Below, one piece after another: positions 50,631 through 61,324 of a DNA stretch of 64,000 bases. The position numbers and the translations under genes were made by a program. The number at the start of each line of letters is the position of its first letter. Positions within the stretch are counted from its first letter, which is position 1. Source of the DNA: Macrosoma leucophasiata (Eukaryota; Arthropoda; Insecta; Lepidoptera; Hedylidae); assembly GCA_036365455.1 (NCBI GenBank), contig JAWQUS010000004.1, positions 5,897,501 to 5,961,500 on the forward strand, read 5' to 3'. The notes below the pieces were generated by a model. It made no database searches. It saw only the letters and a program-made list of their open reading frames with translations, and had not been told where the DNA came from.

Positions 50631-50852
50631 CTCGAGAGGCAGTTGATTAAACTTCAACAGTGAGTGAGGTTACGAGCGAGTGAGCGAGCGGTCTATTTCT
50701 TAATTTCGTCACGAAGTCAGTGCGACAATTTATTTCACGATTGTTTTAGGTCATAATCATAACCCTACGTACTACTGTGTGTGCGTATACTGATTATGAT
50801 GTATAGGTAACCAGAATAAGCGTATGTATGGAATTTTAGCAGAGTACATTTT

Positions 50853-51121
50853 ATTGGTGTTGGAGCTCGCGGGCGTAGGTACCACCGCATTACCTAATAT
50901 ACTTGCCGCTAATTGGTAGTGTTCAGCACTATCGTGTTCCGGTTAGGTGGTAATGTACGGCCCTGTAATTTCCGGCACAGGGGCATTACACCTTAGGCCT
51001 CAGGAGTGGTAACGCATCTGCATTTTGACCTTGGTTTTTGTGTAAGTGTGTATAGGCTGCAGTCATCACTTAACATCGATGTGAGCTGCATGCTTATTTC
51101 ACACTTCCATTACATAAAAAA
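50853..51121 (+). repeat. Family A repeat, short at 5' end
   Basis: GGAGCTCGCGGGCGTAGGTA to CCATTACATAAAAAAA. Confidence 0.82.
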
Positions 51122-51289
51122 ATGCCTATGTATGGATACTCCCCGGACATTCGGCTAAAAGCCGAGTATCCGGGGTGTGCTATGAGACTAAACAATTTCT
51201 TTCTAATTCCACCAAGAATATTTTTGTGTAAAATGTTGCAAGATATGGCTCGTACTGTCAAAAAGTTATCAGATTTCATGTAGAGCCAA

Positions 51290-51965
51290 GATTCTATATC
51301 TACACGTCTCAAGTCCGCAGGCCCTTGCAACTTTCCAAGCTGTGCACCTTCCCAAAAAATCACGGGAGCCCCCAAATACCAGCTTGGTCCATTTGACTCC
51401 CTACAAAAACGCGCCATTCGTATTGTTAACGATCCAGGACTTACTGACAGGCTCGAACATCTAAGCCTGCGTAGAGACATTGGGAGTCTTAGCGTGTTGT
51501 GCCGTCTCTACAATGGTGAGCGCTCTGCTGAACTGTTTGACATGATGCCACCGTCTCTTTTCCTACACCGTACTACTCGCCGAAGAGAGAAGTTCTACCC
51601 GACTGGACACCTGGCAGTGCTCAACGGTGCGGTTTTCACGTTCGTTCCTGCCCAGAACGTGTAAATTGTGGAACGAACGTGGCCCGTTTGCTTGTCTGTC
51701 AACCTTCAGACATGAAAAAAAAAGAATTATTCGGACCAAGAAGTTTGGCGGTCGAAGCGCCTTGCTGACGAGCTTGCCGTGAAGATACAAAGTATGGTAA
51801 ATTGTCTTCTGGAAACTGAAACCATGCATCGAAGGGAGTGACCTGTCTAGTACTTTAAATAATGGTATCCAGATCATTTTTAGTTTTTTAGGCTGGAGCG
51901 CCTTCTGCGCTCGCCGGTTGCCCGGTGAAGTAGACTAGTGCCTAGTGCCGTCTCGAAACAGGCCG
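51290..51965 (+). pseudogene. Jockey-like LINE, RT C-terminal end and 3' UTR
   Basis: An open stretch from about 51365 encodes YQLGPFDSLQKRAIRIVNDP, LEHLSLRRDIGSLSVLCRLY and NGERSAELFDMMP, a pattern of Jockey-type polymerase C-termini. A shift of one base then gives LPRTCKLWNERGPF. The 3' tract (GCGCTCGCCGGTTGCCCGGT; GCCGTCTCGAAACAGGCCGC) recurs in part near 6600, 47940 and 59660. Dead copy. Confidence 0.7.
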
Positions 51966-52285
51966 CCTACATAAAGACCGATCTAAAAAAAAAAAGATTA
52001 TTTTTACGAAGTCTGTATCAATCTTGAACGCGGTGAGCATCCATTTTCATGTAATTATGCCTGTCCTTTATGTTCTCGAAACTAATATGCCTAGTGTTGT
52101 TATATAAAGCAAAAAATACTCATAATCATAACAAGGTTTTGGTATTATGAATTTCCTTTGATTGATTTGATCGTAAAGTTTAATCTTATTGTCTATACAG
52201 CTAGGTATGTTAAAAAGTTGTTAACTTGCAATGAGCGAGTAGGGGGTTATTGATTATATGTACGGGGGGAATTGCTCGCGACCAG
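51966..52285. other. No feature recognised
   Basis: AT-rich. Confidence 0.45.
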
Positions 52286-52442
52286 AGATGTATTATGTAT
52301 CTCGGTTAATGTCATTTCGATAGCCACTTTGCAGTACATTGCTGTTTGACGTAATGTGATAATTATGAGAATTTTAGGCAAGCAGCAATGTACTACAAAG
52401 TGGCTTTCAAATTGATGTCTATGGAGTTATACATAATACACC
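52286..52442. mobile_element. Fold-back MITE with ~60-bp arms
   Basis: GATGTATTATGTAT and TAGCCACTTTGCAGTACATT on the left are mirrored by AATGTACTACAAAGTGGCTT and ATACATAATACA on the right. Confidence 0.7.
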
Positions 52443-52639
52443 GGTAGAATGCTGCTCTCAAAATTTTAGGTACTTATATTTGTATTAGGTAGTAACCTAC
52501 ATTATTTTAGAAACTACTGGGCCCAAAATCATGTAGAAAATATAATATTTAGGTCTAGATAATAGAAAAATGGCGTATAGATAACAGAAAAACCTATAGA
52601 GAAAGTCAATGGTAGTAAAAAAACCCCATAAAATTTCCA

Positions 52640-52700
52640 ATTATATGGAACCCTCTACGCGCGAGTCCGACTCGCACTTAGTCGCTTTTTTATGTGATGG
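52640..52700 (-). repeat. Fragment of a GGTTCC-type repeat
   Basis: On the minus strand AAGTGCGAGTCGGACTCGCG then GTAGAGGGTTCC. The same head opens the repeat at 53065. Confidence 0.6.
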
Positions 52701-52748
52701 GCCAACTAAAGTAAAGATTCGACATACATACATAATTACGATAAAAAA

Positions 52749-53056
52749 TAATCTATACATCTATACAAATAAATAAAATCGAGTGTCTGTTTGTAATATA
52801 AAAATAATCGTTTTTTACTAAATGTATATGTATGCATACACGGTACATAATTATACCAAACCAACATTTTTTACAACTTTAGTTTGTCTGTCTGTCTGTC
52901 TGTTTGACCGGATTTTGACGAGACTTTCACTGGCAGATAGCTGATGTAATAAGGAGTAACTTAGGCTACTTTTATACTAGCTGCGCCCACGACTTCCGGG
53001 TAGACACTGAACAATCATAAATTCTCACTCGAGCGAAGTCGCGGGCACTGCTAGTA
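52749..53056 (+). mobile_element. Non-autonomous Helitron, possibly two joined
   Basis: The 5' side TCTATACATCTATACAAATA matches the large Helitron at 61325. The 3' end is GCGAAGTCGCGGGCACTGCT then AG. An inward-facing second end (CTAGCTGCGCCCACGACTTC) lies at about 52978. Confidence 0.7.
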
Positions 53057-53064
53057 CCTTAATA

Positions 53065-53697
53065 AAACCGGCCAAGTGCGAGTTCGACTCGCGTGGTGAG
53101 GGTTCCGTAATTTAAATAAATATTTTCGAAAATACAGATTTAAAATGCAGGGACATAGCGGTTACGGTGGTACCGGCAGGGGGGTTATATTATTAAGAAT
53201 TTTCGATTTAATTTGAATACTCAAACTTCTTATAGGTTTTCCAGTAATCTATAGGCAAAGAACTATTTTCCACATTTTTTTTCAAAATTTTAAGTCAGTA
53301 GTTTCGGAGGTAGGGGGGAGGGAGGAATGGTCAATTTTCGTCATTTTTCTTAAATAACTTCAAATTTGTTTATACAAAAATTATAAAAAGAATATATCTG
53401 AGATGCTGACAATAACCTCTTTCATCTGATATGTTATTCACACGACACAGATTACGATAATTTTTTTTTAATTTTCTGATTTCCCCCGAAAGTGCCCCCC
53501 CCCCTTTTAAAATTTATTATTTTACTTGACGTGTTCATCTTTGGGTCACCAATTTACATATATTCATCAAATTTCAACTCAATCGGTCGAGTAGTTTCGG
53601 AGCAAATTGGCTGTGACAGACGGACGGACAGACAGACAGACGCACGAGTGATCCTATAAGGGTTCCTTTTTTCCTTTTAAGGTACGGAACCCTAAAA
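53065..53697 (+). repeat. Repeat with GGGTTCCGTA / TACGGAACCC ends
   Basis: Head CCGGCCAAGTGCGAGTTCGA, a GACAGACGGACGGACAGACA stretch and the end AAGGTACGGAACCCTAAAAA. Similar in layout to family F. Class unknown. Confidence 0.6.
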
Positions 53698-54049
53698 ACT
53701 ATGTATGTATCTATTTTAATTGTATATTCTTCTCAAATGTCACGGTTTTTTTTAATTTATCAGTTTGACAAAGGAAAAACTGTATTCAGCTTAGCGCGAT
53801 TTTCTCAGAAGATTATAAAATAAGCAGACAAAAATGAAAATGGCATCAACGTTTTTAGACATATCGAGATAATTAAATTCATGTTTGTGAGAAGGGAAGT
53901 TGATTCAGATAAGTCTTTCCTTCAATCCGTGTGATTATCCGGTTCGATGATCAATTTTTTTACCTCTTTTTTAATAAATTTACCAAGGGTAATAAATTTT
54001 ATGTGGCTCCTTCGCGTAATATGCACTTTCGATTTCAATTGTTTACATT
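53698..54049. other. No feature recognised
   Basis: AT-rich. Confidence 0.45.
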
Positions 54050-54372
54050 ACGTTACTTCACGCCTGTAATCCCCGAAGGGGTAGGCAGAGGTAAGGTGGG
54101 TGTTTGCATGTATGCATTCAAGCATACATGCAAACACCCACGATTCGCCGGTTACGTTTTGGCCCATGTAACAGGTGGCGAGCCTGTTGACATCTCCGGG
54201 CACATTACCAAACTTTGAGGTACTGGGAAATTTCCAGAAAATGGAAAAATCCCAATAGAACCAGAGATAAAGGCTTTTTCACCATTATCTCTGATAACCC
54301 CCTACCCGGGAATCGAACCCAGGACCTCAGCGTAGTAGTAGTGGCCTGCTACCACTAGGCTACCGAGGCAGT
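54050..54372 (-). mobile_element. Family T SINE with local inverted duplication
   Basis: Complete from the 3' tail (TTCACGCCTGTAATCCCCGA) to the head (CTGCTACCACTAGGCTACCG). Near the tail, 54096-54115 and 54122-54141 are perfect 20-bp inverted copies of GTGGGTGTTTGCATGTATGC. Other T copies have only one. Confidence 0.85.
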
Positions 54373-54411
54373 TGTTGTTTACATTATTTTGTGTATAAAC
54401 GTTGTATGTAT

Positions 54412-54600
54412 GACGACGTGGTTGGTCCAGCGGTGTGAGTTGACCGTTTGATTCGAAGGGTCGCGGGTTTGATCCCGCACCGGGACAAATATTTGTATGG
54501 CCTACAGATGTTTGTATATGATTTGTTTGTATATACAAACAACACATACACACGACACAGGTTTATATCTACTGTGGGGCTGTAAGTGTAAGCGTGTAAT
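54412..54600 (+). mobile_element. Family G tRNA-derived SINE
   Basis: GTGGTTGGTCCAGCGGTGTG (A box), TCGCGGGTTTGATCCCGC (B box), body ATGGCCTACAGATGTTTG, A-rich end near 54605. Confidence 0.72.
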
Positions 54601-54786
54601 TTATTAAAAAAAAAAACGGTAATTCTCAGAAAGTATAATCAATTTAATCAACATTACAAACACATAGGACCTATGAGTTTGACTGATGAACGGAAGCGGG
54701 TGTTTGTCCCGATGTCTAGTTACTCTATATATTGACCTCATTGAATGCAAACCCTTTTTATTTTTTTTATTTATGTCTAGTACGGA

Positions 54787-55236
54787 ACACTATAAATACG
54801 TAGGAGTCAATAAAACACATAGAATTCTTTAAATTATTCTAGATCTGGCTATCAAAAGTAATCAATAAAGTATGACTTTTACTGGTGGTAGAGCTCCAGT
54901 GGTGGAGCTCGCGGGCGTAGGCATACTTGCCACTAAATGGTAGTGTTCAGCACTATCGTGTTCCGGTCAGGTGCTACGGCCCTGTAATTTCAGAGAAAAA
55001 AGGCATAACACCTTAGGCCTCACGAGTGGTAACGCATTTGCATTTTGACCTTGGTATTTGTGTGGGTGTCTATAGGCTGCAGTCATCACTTAACATCAAT
55101 GTGAACTGCGTGCTTGTTTTCCACTTCCATAATATAAAAAAAACACTATAAAGACGTAGAAGTCAATAAAAACACATAGAGTCCTTTAAATTCTTCTAGA
55201 TCTGGCTATCGAAAGTTATCAATAAAGTATGACGTC
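54787..55236 (+). repeat. ~92-bp direct duplication flanking family A
   Basis: 54787-54878 and 55142-55236 are direct copies (CTAGATCTGGCTATC, CAATAAAGTATGAC) with roughly eight differences plus small indels. They sit exactly on either side of the A copy. Confidence 0.8.
54881..55141 (+). repeat. Family A repeat between the direct duplication
   Basis: ACTGGTGGTAGAGCTCCAGT to ATAATATAAAAAAA. It has a deletion after GGCGTAGGC. Confidence 0.82.
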
Positions 55237-55339
55237 ACTACCGATCCCGCCAATTCAGGAACAAGGTAATTATATCACTTGGCGCCACTGTTATCATTGC
55301 AATATTTATTCGCACTCGCACCAAACGATGTTCAATAAC

Positions 55340-55998
55340 ACCGTTTTTAGGGTGCCGTAGTAAACAAGGAACCCTTCTAGTTTCGTCATGTCCCTCTGTC
55401 TGTTTGTCTGTCCGTCCGCGGTTTAGCGCAAAAACGATTGGTACTAGAGACTTGAAATTTGGCACAAGTATATGCCATGTGCCTTAATCACGCAGTGGTA
55501 GAATAAAACTATGAAAAATAAAATTATTTAGGGTACCTCTCCTACTACATGTAGAGAGGTACGCGCGAATATTTTTTTTATTTTCCGATTATTTTCTTTA
55601 TAGGAGTGTGGGATATCGTTGGATGGGTCTTTCAAAAATGTGTGCGTATGCTAAAATAATTTTTCGATTTAGTTAACTGTTCGTGACTTATTTAGCTTTA
55701 AAGTGCCAATTTTCGTTAGAGTCAAGTGTCCCCCCTATAACCAACTAAACGGTTGTTGTTAGAAATTCAAACCTTACGGCAATAGTAGCTACATATAACG
55801 AAATTAGAAGGAAAACTATCACACTTAAGTTGGCTTTACTAGTTTGCGAGTAATAGTCGACCAAATGTAATACCTACCTACTCGAAATTTTTGAACAACT
55901 CCTTAAAAAATAATAATTTGTTTTTTTCATTGCATTAATCAAACCTAAAAACTACGGAACCCTACACTGCGCGTGGCCCGACACGGACTTGACCGGTT
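55340..55998 (-). repeat. Family F repeat, full length
   Basis: On the minus strand: CCGGTCAAGTCCGTGTCGGG, GTGTAGGGTTCCGTAG, AACCGTTTAGTTGGTTATAG, GCTAAACCGCGGACGGACAG and ending AAGGGTTCCTTGTTTACTAC. No ORF. Confidence 0.7.
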
Positions 55999-56084
55999 TT
56001 TGTATTTGAACATGTTTATTTTGTTAGCAAATATGATACGGTATTGTGGTCAACATGTTCAAGGTCGCACACGTAGACAAACGT

Positions 56085-56370
56085 CTTTTTTATGTAATGA
56101 AAGTGGTAAACAAGCATGTGGTTTACATGGATGTTATATGATGATTGCAGCCTATAGACATCTATACAAAAGCTGAAGTTCAAATGCAGATGCGTTGCTC
56201 CTGAGATCTTAGATGTTAGATGTTATGTCTCTGTGATATTTATTACGGAGCCATACATTACCATCTGACCGGAACAATATAGTGCACTACCATTGGACGG
56301 CAGATAGATGATGTAATGCGGTGGTGCCTACGCCCTCGAGTCTCTGCACTGGAACTTTACCACCAGAAAA
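56085..56370 (-). repeat. Family A, older subfamily
   Basis: TTTTATGTAATGAAAGTGGT to GGAACTTTACCACCAGA. Confidence 0.75.
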
Positions 56371-56742
56371 AAAAAAGACATTTCATTACACCGTCATAAA
56401 AAGTTTTGTTTACGTTTGAACGTTGACGTAATATTTTGACGTTTCGTGAATCCGAATATTTCTCTTTGTATTTTAGGACATATTAGGCATTAGGTATACA
56501 TTGGTCTTTCAGAGTTATGTATGTAATAACCTGTGATGCACTGTATACAGGCAAATAGGCTGAGTGCAACTCAACAAGTCATAAAAAAAAACAGCAATAG
56601 GTACGTACTTTTTTTTTAATCAGGAAGAGTCTTTATTCGTATAGTACAAATATTTTTTATAAAAAACCTTAAACAAACTATCTTAAAATTAATAAATTAT
56701 ATAAAGCAGTTATGTACATGCATCAAAAAAATCCACATCGCC

Positions 56743-56830
56743 GTCGTACTGCGGCAAAGGTCCCAGAAGGCTGGCAGCATTGCCACGTTGAATGGCAATG
56801 CTTATTCTCTAACCGAAACTTTATCCATAT
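56743..56830 (-). pseudogene. LINE C-terminal fragment
   Basis: CCCAGAAGGCTGGCAGCATT and TTGAATGGCAATGC match 10850-10900. Confidence 0.5.
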
Positions 56831-57989
56831 TCTTACTTTTTAAATGTTAATTAATTATTCAAAGTTTTAGGATTCACTCAATTTTAGTAAATGTATTTCC
56901 AAAGAAAAGTATCTGAACCCAATCCTAACGTTAGATACCTACTCAGGTAGGCTCTAAGCTTTCCGCTTATATGCAATGCAAGCCACTGGTGACGTGTGAA
57001 CAATAGATTTTGTTATGTATATATTCAAAAAAGAAAAAAAATCTTAAGTCACATATGATATACATTGTCATATTTTATTCTTCACAAGTTATCGAAAACC
57101 AACTTTCTGTAAGGGCTTCGGTAAAAGCAACTGGGCCAGAGGTCAGCTTTGAATCCCACCCCAAATATATTTTTTCTTATTAAGTATTATTTCTTGAAAT
57201 TGTTTGCATTATAGAGCATAATATAAAGAGCCATCATGTCCTCTGATCGCAAGGGACAATTAAAACGCATCAGAACTCAGTAAGGGAGTCGGGATGTGGT
57301 CTGGATACTCTGGACATACCTATTAATATAAAGCTGTAATTGAGATCTTTTACATTGTTGAAAACTGTTTTTTTTACTCCTTCAAACCGTGATCGGCTAG
57401 TCGGCTAGTCAGCAAAAGTCATAAACGGCACATCCCTAGATAGAAGATAACAATTTATTTGTACTTTAAATTGACTGTCAAATTAAAATCCAGCCGCTTC
57501 ACAGATACCACTTGTCCCACAAATTTAAAATAATTTATCTAAGAACCGTTAGAAACAGTTACTTTTAATACATTCACAATCTTAGTTTGCTAACAGAGCT
57601 TCTTTATTGAGCATGATAATTTAATAAATTAAGAGCCATTGTGTGAGCAAAATGACTGTTGACACAGAGAACTGCCGGAAGGGCGTCTCGGCAAATATCG
57701 AATGCAGCTGCTCAAACATTCGGTGATATCTTAACTATTGTACCAGAATCGCAGTTTGGATGCGTGCAATTTTAGGCTGTATAGTTTTGAGTTATAGCCT
57801 TTTTTGTAACTGTTTTTGGTCGCTATTTATGTCAACAATAATGGATTTGAAAATGGAACACTTAATTACAAGTTGCAAGTGTACCTATATTGTTTTGAGT
57901 TAAAGCCTCTTTGCAACTAACACCGTTTTTTTTTAATTACAGGCTTTTATATAGATAATGTAAAGTTTTGTTGCAGAGTTAGAGCGACA
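56831..57989. other. No feature recognised
   Basis: AT-rich, over 1 kb, with no repeat shared with the rest of the window. Possibly older unique sequence. Confidence 0.45.
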
Positions 57990-58513
57990 GAGTTATAAAA
58001 ATTTCGAGTTTATTTTTTAAATTTGACTATTATTCGCAAACGTGTAAAACCAACTTAGGTGTGATAGTTTTCCTTTTAATTTCGTTATATGTAGCTACTA
58101 TTGCCGTAATGTTTGAATTTCTATCAACAACCGTTTAGTTGGTAGAGAAAGGGGAGGGGGCACTTGACTCTAACGAAAATTGGTACTTTAAAGCTTAATA
58201 AGTCACGAACAGTTAACTAAATTCGAAAATGACGTTAGTACACCCCTAACATTTTTGAAAGACCTATTCAACGATATCCCACACTATATATAAAACGAAA
58301 AATAGAAAAAACATTTGCGCGTTTCATGAAGGGGAGGTACTCTAAATAATTTAATTTTTCATGGTTTTATTCTACTACTTTGTCGGCATGATAAAGGTAT
58401 ACTTGTGCCAAATTTCCTCTCTCTAGTACTAATAGTTTTTGCGCTAAACCGCGGACAGACAGACGGACATGGCGAAACTATAAGGGTTCCTTGTTTACAA
58501 CGGAACTCTAATG
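57990..58513 (+). repeat. Family F repeat, head missing
   Basis: AACTTAGGTGTGATAGTTTT, GGGCACTTGACTCTAACGAA, GCTAAACCGCGGACAGACAG and AAGGGTTCCTTGTTTACAAC. Confidence 0.7.
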
Positions 58514-59883
58514 AGGTGGGTAATTTTTTTACGCAATGAACCTAATTATTTCTTATGCCAATAAGCACAATCTCTTTATCTACTTAGAATGTGTATCTTA
58601 TAAGATCAATACCTGCGTAGTTACACTGATTGATCTTCACGAAACAGAGAGGATTATATTGCTCAAATCGCATCGCAAATTAAAGCATTCCGTGCCCAGT
58701 AACTTCAAGGTATGTAAACAGATAACATCAGCCGAGGATTCCTCCTTACAAAGGCCAGTGTTACCACAAAATTGCCGTGTGAACCGTATAGGTATTTTAT
58801 AACAAGTAAAAAATGATTGCATTCATCAAAATTTCTGATAGTCACTGAAGATATTTTCGTATAAGGCCCAAACCGCATTTGCTCATGAGTTACGCACGTA
58901 TAAATATTTCATATTTTACAATGACAATGTAAAACTATAATATTGTAATGCCTCTACTCCGATCTAATCTACGCGGTGTACGTGTATTTGACGTTTATGA
59001 ATCATGTATTTTCATTAAAAATGCAACAAATTATATTTCTGAGAATAATATCAAGTTACTTCATTGTGATGCAGTGCAGTCATTCATTTTCAACAAATGT
59101 TGAAAATGAATTAAAAAATAATAACATCCATGTAAATTGTTAATGACGATAAAGTTATACGTGGACTCAAAAACAATAATACATTGTAAGCGCCATTAAT
59201 CAATCGGTCTTGAAAACGTACGGTCGTGTATTTCTACCCTAAACGCGACGATAAGTACCTAAGTACGATATTTGTATAGTGAAAATTAGATATTATTTTA
59301 TGGATTCATAAAAAGCAAATATATCTACTCCGACATACATACATATTATATATACATACATGTTATGCCTATTAGTCAATTGTTTTAAACATAATTATTT
59401 CTTAGTTATAGATACTATACATACTTGAAAATTTTCTAATTAGATGTGCTTTCTTTGAATGAACAGGATTGTGAGATTTTTGGTTCCTATAACATTTTTA
59501 ATTCTTATTGGAGAGTATAAAAACTGTTTGTATGGATGCTTTCTTCTTCACGGGGCTCTTAAAATTATTCACTTATTGGCAGAGTTTTAGTGATGTAGTT
59601 TGACGGAATGGAAACTACTACATCAGGTACTTAAGCCATAAAATAGCAGTGTGTAGCGCTGACGGCTCGTCTCGAGACGGCTGCAATTTAACTTTACTGG
59701 GCAATTGGCCAGCGCAAACGCTCTTAGCTTAAATATTGAAGCAAAAGCCTAAAGGAGATCTTTGGGTCCAAATCTTGGCTTAAGAGTTTGCTGGGGAGAC
59801 TACGTAAAACATTATACGATTAGAGGGATGCAACTGTCACTCTAGTTATCGGTTGTACATTGGCATTTTATAAGCAGCCCTGA
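58514..59883. other. No gene; one palindrome and one LINE 3' scrap
   Basis: 59083-59110 is a perfect 12-bp-arm palindrome (TTCATTTTCAAC, 4-nt loop). 59660-59740 (CGGCTCGTCTCGAGACGGCT) resembles the Jockey-like LINE 3' tract. An 88-codon ORF near 58536 has no recognisable features. Confidence 0.45.
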
Positions 59884-60039
59884 AAGTTCCGGTACAAAGG
59901 CATAACACCTTAGGCCTCACGAGTGGTAGAGCAGCTGCATTTTGACCTTGGTGTTTGTGTAAGTGTCTATAGGCTGCAGTCGTCACTTAACATCAATGTG
60001 AACTGCTTGCTTGTTTGCAATTTCCATAAATTAAAAAAG
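59884..60039 (+). repeat. Family A 3' half
   Basis: GTTCCGGTACAAAGGCATAA to TTTCCATAAATTAAAAAA. Confidence 0.75.
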
Positions 60040-61040
60040 CAGCAGAGCAATGTACTACCAACTCGCACTTAAAGCGACGCTGAGCGCGTTTTTTAAGTCA
60101 ATTGACTGTTCGTATATTTTCGTAGCGTTAATTTTAATAATTCAGCTGCTTTAAAACTTCGCAATACTGAATCGTTTAATAGCGTATTTCGGCGCAGGTT
60201 CGGCTATGTAAGCGTCAAGCTAACTCATCATATTATGAGATGGCAAGTAATAGGTTTGTATCGATGATATTTTATCGATAAATTTTATTTCAGATATTTT
60301 GCATGGTACTATAGGCTGATGACGCTTTAAGCCCAGTATCAGTATGATAAATAACACGATTACGCTTAACTTAACACAAATTTTTATCTGTATTATTTTA
60401 TTTAATATTATTATGTGTTTAATAGGATTAAATAATTCTTTACACAAAAAGTACCTCCATTAAAAAAATATATTACCTTAATAACATTACATGCCATGCA
60501 CAATTTATATTTGCAACATAAATTCATCTTCCACCTACTTCAATTATTATAAATATCAGATGGCGTGCCAGTGATACTGATCTATTGGCAAATTTAAGTC
60601 TTCAATATTTTACGACCTGACAATTAAATTACTTCAATCAACACCAGTAAATAATAACCAAGCAAATATATGAAAATTGCAATTTAAGAACGTTTAAAAA
60701 ATCTTGTCTGAAAATGGAACGGTTAATGTATGGTGCAATTAATATGTAAAGGGACATATTCGGTCGTAAATATTGGTTATAGAGAGTATCGATAAGACAG
60801 TGGTCACGCACTAGACCGCATCTGTGTCAGATGTCGGGCAGGTGGTGCGCAGGTGAATGCCATACTAGGTGTGCGCAGCCTTGCATGCTCCCGCCAAAAT
60901 CTTACATTTTCGAAACTTCTTTTAATTGATCATGAGGAAGTAGTTGCTTGTCGCGCAGATTGACATTAAAAGCCTGGTAAAAATACGTGAGGTGTTGCCA
61001 TATTTCCGTATTAAATCACCCACATTAAAAAGAAAGGTTT
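60040..61040. other. No feature recognised
   Basis: AT-rich. 60810-60890 has GTGCGCAGGTGAATGCC but no clear match. Confidence 0.4.
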
Positions 61041-61308
61041 ACTTTTTTTTGTAAACGTGGTAAACAAGCCTGCAGTTGATTGATAAGTGTATACTGCAGC
61101 CTATAGACATATATTAATATAAAACCGGAAGGTTAAAATGCAGATGCGTTGTGTGACCCCTGAGGCTTAAGTTGTTATGCCTCTGTGACAGTTATTACCA
61201 TCATACTGGAACTCGATAGTGCTGAACACTACCATTTGGCGGTAGGCAGATTAGGTAATTTTGTGGTCTATGCCTAAGCCCTCGCCCCAACTCCACTAAT
61301 CTGCCACT
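61041..61308 (-). repeat. Family A, older subfamily
   Basis: TTTTTTTTGTAAACGTGGTA to about CCTCGCCCCAACTCC. Confidence 0.72.
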
Positions 61309-61324
61309 AGTTTTCTGTTTGTAA

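Noticed and set aside
58536..58802. 88-codon ORF with a plausible ATG
   Set aside because: No domain, no splice-site context and no repeat support; its length is expected by chance.
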